In this document: piece after piece, positions 57,982 to 64,000 of the stretch
Layout: each line of letters opens with the position of its first letter
Numbering within the stretch: the first letter of the stretch is position 1
NCBI GenBank assembly: GCA_028278345.1
Contig: JANQEL010000048.1
Coordinates: 21,098-85,097, forward strand
Reading direction: 5' to 3'
DNA: 64,000 nucleotides
DNA from: Myxococcota bacterium
Lineage (GTDB): Bacteria; Myxococcota_A; UBA9160; UBA4427
Program-made: the position numbers and the translations under genes
Notes under the pieces: generated by a model
The model's database searches: none
What the model saw: the letters and a program-made list of their open reading frames with translations, nothing else
What the model was told of the DNA's origin: nothing

Positions 57982-59349
57982 GTGATTCTCCTCGGGCGCG
58001 AGTGTACCTTCCGCGCCGACGCCGAGAACGCGGGGGTTGGATTGCACGGGCGCAGCGATGGATTCTCGACGAGCGGCACACGACTTGCGTGCCTGCTCGC
58101 ATTGCTCGCGTTCGGCTTCGCGGGCTGCGGCGATCGCGACGACGCCCCCGTCGCGACCGATACGGCCGCCGATGTCGAGCCTGCAGCCGATGAAGTCGAG
58201 ACCGCCGATGACCTGATCGAGCAGCTGAAAGCCATCGGTTACCTGCGCGGCTCTCGCGAAGAGTTGCAGAGCGGCGTCACGATTCACGACCCTGCGCGCG
58301 CCTTCCCGGGCTACAACCTCTACAGCTCGGGGCACGCTCCCGAGGCCGTGTTGATGGACATGCAGGGCGGCGTCGTCCACCGCTGGCGCTTCGCCTACGA
58401 AGACGCCTTCCGCCCTCTCGAGACGCCGAACGAGAACGCGGCCTGGTGGCGCCGCGTCGTCGCCTATCCGAATGGCGACCTGCTGGCCATCTACGAAGGG
58501 CTGGGGCTGATCAAGCTCGACAAGAACTCGAAGCTCCTGTGGAAGAGCAACCTCGATGCCCACCACGACCTCGAGGTCCAACCGCACGGCGAGATCTACG
58601 TCCTGACCCGCAAGGCCCACGTGGTGCCCCGCATCGATCGCGAGCGACCGATCCTGGAAGACTTCATCACCGTGCTCGACCACCGCGGAAGGTTCCGAAA
58701 CGAATGGTCCCTGCTCGAAGCCTTCGAGGGGACCCGCTTCGCGGATGTAATCGATCCGAAGCTCGCGAGCGCCAACGGCGATCTCTTCCATACCAACACG
58801 ATCGCGGTGCTCCCGGGTTTCGGCTCGCAACACGACCTGGCATTTCGCAGGGACAACCTGCTCGTGTCGATGAATCGCCTCGGTGTCGTCGCCGTGGTGA
58901 GCCCGCGCAACGGCAAGGTGGTGTGGGCGCGGCGCACGGCGCCCGTGGGCCAGCACGACCCGAAGCTCCTCCCGAACGGCAACATGTTGCTCTTCACCAA
59001 CCACATGGATGGAGTGGAATCGGTGGTGGAGGAGTTCCACCCGAAGACGGGCGAGGTCGTCTGGTCGTATCGCGGGAGCGCCGAGAACCCCTTCTATTCG
59101 AAGTACCTCGGGGCCGCGGAACGGTTGCCGAACGGCAATACGCTGATCACGGAATCCGAAGGCGGTCGCGCCTTCGAGGTCACGAGCACCGGCGAGATCG
59201 TCTGGGAGTTCTACAACCCCCACCGAGCGGGGAGCGAGGGGCCAGGTGCGGAGTTCATCGCCACCCTTCCCGAAGTGGTGCGGCTGCCCGAAGGCATCCC
59301 CCTGCGCTGGGCCACGGGCCCCGCGGCACCGGCGAACCGCGAGGAGTGA
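57982..59349 (+). CDS. Arylsulfotransferase/PQQ-like beta-propeller lipoprotein
   Basis: Lipobox FGFAGCG; repeats VLMDMQGGVVHRWRF, DAHHDLEVQPHGEIYVLTRK, HTNTIAVLPGFG, NPHRAGSEGPG. Start codon uncertain (GTG 57982 or downstream TTG). Confidence 0.75.
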   Translation: MILLGRECTFRADAENAGVGLHGRSDGFSTSGTRLACLLALLAFGFAGCGDRDDAPVATDTAADVEPAADEVETADDLIEQLKAIGYLRGSREELQSGVTIHDPARAFPGYNLYSSGHAPEAVLMDMQGGVVHRWRFAYEDAFRPLETPNENAAWWRRVVAYPNGDLLAIYEGLGLIKLDKNSKLLWKSNLDAHHDLEVQPHGEIYVLTRKAHVVPRIDRERPILEDFITVLDHRGRFRNEWSLLEAFEGTRFADVIDPKLASANGDLFHTNTIAVLPGFGSQHDLAFRRDNLLVSMNRLGVVAVVSPRNGKVVWARRTAPVGQHDPKLLPNGNMLLFTNHMDGVESVVEEFHPKTGEVVWSYRGSAENPFYSKYLGAAERLPNGNTLITESEGGRAFEVTSTGEIVWEFYNPHRAGSEGPGAEFIATLPEVVRLPEGIPLRWATGPAAPANREE

Positions 59350-59352
59350 GCC

Positions 59353-60273
59353 TCAGCGAAGTTCGGAGACGACGTCCGGCCCGAAGCTCACCCCGAAGTC
59401 GGCGGGGCGACGCCCGAGGAGTTCGGCTGCGGCCTTGACCTTTTCACGCTTGCCCTCGAACTCGATCTGTTCGCGACCGATCTCGCCGAGCACGCTCTCG
59501 AGCTGGCTTCGCACCGCCGAGCGCAGCTCGCCGCGCAGGAGCGAGTGCACCTCGCGAATCGTCTCGACGTCCTCGCTCAAGAGCGCCGCACCGAGCTCGT
59601 AGCGGCGGAGCGGCCCTTCGTCGTCGGGATCCTCGGCCTGCAACAAGGCGAGAAAACGGATCGCGGACGATTCGGTCTTGACCGCGGGGATGCGCGCTTC
59701 GGCGTCGAGCAGCGCCTTCACGCCGGGGTCGACGCTCGCAACGTCCTGCCAGGCCTGGAGCAGATCGCTGCGAATCCGCTGGGTCGCCGCGGCCAGGGCA
59801 AAGGCTTCGCCCCCGGTGCGCAATGCGCTCCAGGTGTTCTCGTCGAAGCGGAGCAGGGCTTCGCCCATCTCGCTCGCCACCTCGTAGCGCGCCATGCGGT
59901 CCTTGTCGTTGGCAAGGGAGATGTAGTCCTCGAGCACCTGCCACATTCGCTCGGCGTCGCGACGACGGGCTTCCATCACGTCGGCTTCCAGAATCTCCTG
60001 GCGCGACTCGACGAAGAGCGGGTTCTGGTGGCGACGGCGCAGTTCGTTCTCGTAGACCCCCGGCTTCTCCGACCACTCGAGAAGGGGCAGGGGCTCGGGC
60101 TCTTCGGTGGGCGGGCCCTCGAGGTCCTCGTTCGTGAAGACGGGGACCTTCGCGTCGCGTGCGGCCATCGGCTGCGCGGCCGCGAGCCCGGCGGTTCCAA
60201 TGGCGAACGCGACGGCGAGTGCGACGAGAAGGCGTCGAAAGAGAGAGGTATCGAGGACGAGCGTGCGAAACAT
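59353..60273 (-). CDS. Exported protein of unknown function
   Basis: Signal peptide LLVALAVAFAIGTAGLAAAQP, then a helical charged region; good GC3. Confidence 0.75.
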   Translation of the reverse strand: MFRTLVLDTSLFRRLLVALAVAFAIGTAGLAAAQPMAARDAKVPVFTNEDLEGPPTEEPEPLPLLEWSEKPGVYENELRRRHQNPLFVESRQEILEADVMEARRRDAERMWQVLEDYISLANDKDRMARYEVASEMGEALLRFDENTWSALRTGGEAFALAAATQRIRSDLLQAWQDVASVDPGVKALLDAEARIPAVKTESSAIRFLALLQAEDPDDEGPLRRYELGAALLSEDVETIREVHSLLRGELRSAVRSQLESVLGEIGREQIEFEGKREKVKAAAELLGRRPADFGVSFGPDVVSELR

Positions 60274-60327
60274 CGGCGGGACCTTAGCACGGGGGGTCGC
60301 GTTGAAGAGCGGCTTGCCGTGCAGGAC

Positions 60328-61377
60328 TCAACGCGAGACCAGGAAGTTTCCCATGATGCTCTGGTAGGCCTCGCACGGCGTCCAGCATTGGGGACAGTTC
60401 CCCTGCCAGACCTCGCGTTGGACGTCGGCCGTTTCGTCGCGGTTCCAGATCGCCCCGAGGTCGTAGTCGAAGTCACGCAGGTTGCCGACCTTCTTGTCCC
60501 AGATCGTGCACGGCATCACGTTGCCCCACGAATCGACGAAGCACGAAGAACGAAGCGCGTGGCACTTCATCGGCGTCTTCCCGGTTTCGAGGTACTTCCG
60601 GACGTGACCGAGGTAGGTGCGTTCGAGGTAGTTCACCGGCCCGATGCCGAAACCGCGCAGCGCCGCGTAGGCTTCGCTCGCGTCGGCGAGGGCCTTCGTA
60701 TCGACCGCCTCGCGCAGCGCGTTCTCTTCGTTGTGGAGATAGGCACCCTCGTGGATGATGTTCACGTGGTAGTCGCGGTACTCGAGATCCGGCACCTCGC
60801 GCTTCGCCGCCGCGAAGGCTTCGGGAAAATGGTCGACGTTGCGCTCCGAGAGCGTCATCCCGAGAACGACCTCGACACCCGGGATCTCGCGCAGGCGCTT
60901 GAAGGTCTCGAGCTGTCGGTCGTAGCCGCCTTCCACACCGCGAATGCGATCGTTCATCTCGCGATCGCCATCGCAGCTCACGGTGATGATGAGCTTCTCG
61001 AGACCCATCTTCGCGATCGCTCGCGTGTTCTCGACGATTTGGTCGCTGAGGTAGCCGTTGGTGGGGAAGTGGAGCATGAGCAGGCTCTTGCAGTTCTTCA
61101 CCACGGCTTCGGCCACGCCGACGAAGTCCTTGCGTAGCGTCACCTCGCCACCCGTGAGATCGACCCAGCTGAACCGGTTCGACTTCTCGAAGAAGCGCTC
61201 GATCTCGTCCAGGGTGAGCTCGTCGGTCGGCTTCATCTTCCAGATGTTGCACGTCTCACATTTGTAGTTGCACCAGTAGGTGATGCAGAAGGTGAGCTTC
61301 ATCGGAAACGCGAGGCGGGTCGCGTTCGCGCGCAGGCAGTTCTTCGCCAGGGCGACATAGGGACGAACGCGGGTCAC
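60328..61377 (-). CDS. Radical SAM protein, SPASM-like C-terminus
   Basis: CNYKCETCNIW (CxxxCxxC); CHALRSSCFVDSWGNVMPCTIWD; CPQCWTPCEAY. GTG start overlaps the upstream stop. Confidence 0.94.
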   Translation of the reverse strand: MTRVRPYVALAKNCLRANATRLAFPMKLTFCITYWCNYKCETCNIWKMKPTDELTLDEIERFFEKSNRFSWVDLTGGEVTLRKDFVGVAEAVVKNCKSLLMLHFPTNGYLSDQIVENTRAIAKMGLEKLIITVSCDGDREMNDRIRGVEGGYDRQLETFKRLREIPGVEVVLGMTLSERNVDHFPEAFAAAKREVPDLEYRDYHVNIIHEGAYLHNEENALREAVDTKALADASEAYAALRGFGIGPVNYLERTYLGHVRKYLETGKTPMKCHALRSSCFVDSWGNVMPCTIWDKKVGNLRDFDYDLGAIWNRDETADVQREVWQGNCPQCWTPCEAYQSIMGNFLVSR

Positions 61378-62681
61378 GAAACCGAACCTTCGAGCACCTC
61401 GAGGCGGCGCTTGGGATCCGCCTGGGGATGCCCGGCCGCGGCGGCCTGTTCGCCTTCGGCGTCGAGGTAGCGCGCCTCGATGCGCGCGAGTACGTCTTCG
61501 ACCGCGATCGAGCGGATGCAGATCGGGTCCGCGCAATAGCTCACCTTCAGGTTGTAGTTGGTGAGGCAGGGCCCGCAGTAGAGATCCTTGTAGATCACCA
61601 GGTCGTGGGCGTTGCCGGGCCCGTATTGCTCGGGATTGGTGGGACCGAAGAAGGCGACCACGGGTGTGTGGATCGCCGCGGCGAGGTGGACGATCGAGGT
61701 GTCGTTCGACACCACGAGGTTGCAGCGCTCGAGGAGCACGAGGAGCTCGACGATCGAGAGTGCGTCGCAGGCGTTGACCGCAGCATCGGCCTGCCGCATC
61801 TGCGCGAGGGTCTCGCGCACCAGTTCGGCCTCGTCCTCGCCCTTGCCCGTGAACGCGATGCGAGCGCCGTGGCGGATGATGAGCTCGTCGCAGAGTCTTG
61901 CGAAGTACTCCGTCGGCCAGCGCTTGAGGGGAACGCGGTAGTAGTTGGGGCCGCTTCCCACGTGAACGCCGATCACGGGGAAGTGCACTTTGCCCGAGCC
62001 TTGGTCCCCGAGCCCCAGCATGTCGTCGACCTTCGCCCGCGCTTCGACGGGATGTTCGAAGACGACGGGCCGCTTGCGCGTGTCGATCCCGAGCGGGCGC
62101 AGCAGGCGCATGAAGGTGCGCGACATGTGATCGGCGTCGTTGTAGACGACACGGGTCGTGAAGAGCCAACCGCGGCGCTGGCCATCGGTGTTGAAACCGA
62201 TGCGCTCCTTCGCGCCGGAGACGTAGGCGAAGATCGTCGAGAGCTTGATGAACTGCTCGAAGTCGAGCACGAGGTCGTAGCGCCCGCGGCGAACTTCGAA
62301 GAAGGCGCGAGCGAGGGAGCCGAAGAGGCGAAGCGGGCCGCCCATCGAGAGCGGGATCACTCTTTCGACCTGACCCGAGTGCTCGAGCAGGCTCTTGTTC
62401 TCCTCGAGGGTCAGGAAGTCGACCTCCACGCCGGGAAAGCCTCGGTGCAGGGCGCCCAGGGCGGGCAGGATCATCGCGATGTTGCCGAGGCCGTAGGTCT
62501 TGATGCACAGCACGCGCGCGGGGACGAAGGGGGCGCGACCGCGCTGGGGTGGCGTGGTGGCATACATCGAGGGTTGGCGACGCGAGCCGAGGGCCGCGCG
62601 CAGGCGCGAGTGCGCAAAGAGCACCGCGCAAATCGCGAGCCCCACCCAACCGTCGATCTTGCGTGTGAGGTTTCCGTCCAT
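61374..62681 (-). CDS. Glycosyltransferase family 9 (heptosyltransferase-like)
   Basis: VLCIKTYGLGNIAMILPALGALHRGFPGVEVDFLT; GVHVGSGPNYYRVPLKRWPTEYFARL; VSNDTSIVHLAAAIHTPVVAFFGPTNPEQYGP. Confidence 0.93.
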   Translation of the reverse strand: MDGNLTRKIDGWVGLAICAVLFAHSRLRAALGSRRQPSMYATTPPQRGRAPFVPARVLCIKTYGLGNIAMILPALGALHRGFPGVEVDFLTLEENKSLLEHSGQVERVIPLSMGGPLRLFGSLARAFFEVRRGRYDLVLDFEQFIKLSTIFAYVSGAKERIGFNTDGQRRGWLFTTRVVYNDADHMSRTFMRLLRPLGIDTRKRPVVFEHPVEARAKVDDMLGLGDQGSGKVHFPVIGVHVGSGPNYYRVPLKRWPTEYFARLCDELIIRHGARIAFTGKGEDEAELVRETLAQMRQADAAVNACDALSIVELLVLLERCNLVVSNDTSIVHLAAAIHTPVVAFFGPTNPEQYGPGNAHDLVIYKDLYCGPCLTNYNLKVSYCADPICIRSIAVEDVLARIEARYLDAEGEQAAAAGHPQADPKRRLEVLEGSVS

Positions 62682-62881
62682 GGGGCCGCCCAGCCGCAAC
62701 TATATCATGCGGCTCGTGTCGGATCGGCCGATCTCGAGTGCGAGGCGACGCCTCTCTTTCGCGCATGCGGGGAGCACCGGAGCCGCAACTGAAGGTCTTC
62801 TCCGCACCCACGGCCATGCATCGAGCCCGAAGGCGTGATGTATCCTGCGCGCTCCAACCCCGGCGCGGAGATGCACGCTTC

Positions 62882-64000
62882 ATGACCGAAGCCCAGGTCG
62901 ATCCCCCCTCCCCGTCGGACGGGTCTGCGACCCGCAGTGCACTCGCGATGAGCGACCGCAGCTATCGGGTTCTGGTGGGCGCGACCCTCGTCGCCGCAGC
63001 CCTCTTGCGACTCTGGGCGATCGACTTCGGGCTTCCCCACCCGCGTACGCGCCCGGACGAACTCGTCGTGGTGGATCTCAGCGCCATCCCCCTCGACGGC
63101 CAGGCCGACATCGGTTGGCCGATCTACCCCCACACCTACATCTACCTGCTCGCCGCCTGGGGAGGGACACTCACGAGTGTCGGTCAGGCAATCGGCCTGC
63201 TCGAGGGCGACAGCTATCGCGAACTGCTCGAAAGCGATCCCGCTCGGATCTACCTGATCCTGCGACTGCTCTCGCCACTGCTCGGAACCCTGGCGGTGTG
63301 GCTCGCGATCCGACTCGGTGCCTCGGCCTTCTCGCGTCCGGTGGGGCTCGGCGCGGGTTGGATCGTCGCCACCAACTTCCTCCACGTACGCGACAGTCAT
63401 ACGATCAAACCCGATGTCGTGCTCTCGCTTGCGATCTTGATCGCGCTCGCGGGCGCGGTTCCCCTGGCGAGACAAGCGACGCCGAAGCGGGGCATCGCGG
63501 CAGGAGCCGCCATCGCTGCGGCGATCGGTGCGAAGTACCCGGGGGTCATGGTCGCTCCCGCCATCTACTGGGCGGCCATCATGGGAAGCGCGGGCGCGGC
63601 GGGGCGGCTCTTTAGAAGCTGGCGCAGCCTCTTCCCACCCGCCGGCCTCGCAGCGGCGGGAGCGACGATCGCGATCTTCTTCGTCACCAATCCATTCGTG
63701 TTCTTGAGCGAAGCGTCGGTGGCGGTCTGGCAGGACCTCGCACGCGCCAACCTGCCGATGTTCTTCGAGCAGGCCGAACCAGAAGAAGACGATCTGATCG
63801 GCTCGGGTCACGAGCAGTTCGAAAAGCTCGCCCGCCTCGGCAACCTGCCCGACTACGCCGACAAGCCCTGGTGGAGCGGCCTCGCGTTCCACACGGGGTT
63901 CAGCCTGCGCGAGGGGTGCGGACTCCTCTTTCTATTGATGACGCCCTTCGCACTCCTCTGGGGCGCGCCGGACACCTTTGACGAGAGCGATCCCTTATGG
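62882..64000 (+). CDS. GT39/PMT-like polytopic membrane protein, 3' end beyond window
   Basis: ATG frame stays open to the window edge (373 codons), so it is missing from the ORF track. MTEAQVDPPSPSDGSATRSALAMSDRSYRVLVGATLVAAALLRLWAIDFGLPHPRTRPDE...; the Rxx(D/E)E acidic motif and many TMs fit GT39. Confidence 0.8.
   Translation, partial: MTEAQVDPPSPSDGSATRSALAMSDRSYRVLVGATLVAAALLRLWAIDFGLPHPRTRPDELVVVDLSAIPLDGQADIGWPIYPHTYIYLLAAWGGTLTSVGQAIGLLEGDSYRELLESDPARIYLILRLLSPLLGTLAVWLAIRLGASAFSRPVGLGAGWIVATNFLHVRDSHTIKPDVVLSLAILIALAGAVPLARQATPKRGIAAGAAIAAAIGAKYPGVMVAPAIYWAAIMGSAGAAGRLFRSWRSLFPPAGLAAAGATIAIFFVTNPFVFLSEASVAVWQDLARANLPMFFEQAEPEEDDLIGSGHEQFEKLARLGNLPDYADKPWWSGLAFHTGFSLREGCGLLFLLMTPFALLWGAPDTFDESDPLW

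Overview
This is a 64 kb window of GC-rich bacterial chromosome, densely coding and with strong GC3 bias. Many genes overlap by a few bases (GTGA, ATGA, TGATG or TTGA junctions). I support about 53 protein-coding genes; both window edges cut a gene. Content includes: a 4Fe-4S / membrane cytochrome / decaheme cytochrome c operon (1-3468); two P450s with a sterol-desaturase-family hydroxylase; acyl-CoA metabolism genes (two thiolase-family genes, an enoyl-CoA hydratase, an SDR); two RND/MMPL exporters, one HpnN-like; several polyprenol-sugar and glycosyltransferase clusters; and an approximately 1.3 kb interval with no credible ORF but many perfect inverted repeats (27271-28615). No rRNA, tRNA, CRISPR array or intact transposon was recognised. 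Two observations stand out. (1) A DCC-family (DUF393) thiol-oxidoreductase gene at 26914-27270 has an in-frame TGA exactly where the second Cys of the CxxC motif belongs (DGDCGF-TGA-RR). It is followed 17 nt later by a perfect 7-bp hairpin with a G-first loop, which matches a bacterial SECIS and makes this a candidate CxxU selenoprotein. (2) A PilZ / alpha-beta-hydrolase / methyltransferase triple-domain protein (16576-19098) is translationally coupled to an MMPL exporter and followed by an HK-REC-HK sensor kinase. This could be a c-di-GMP-responsive lipid modification and export module. All family calls are from motif recognition by eye; no database search was run.
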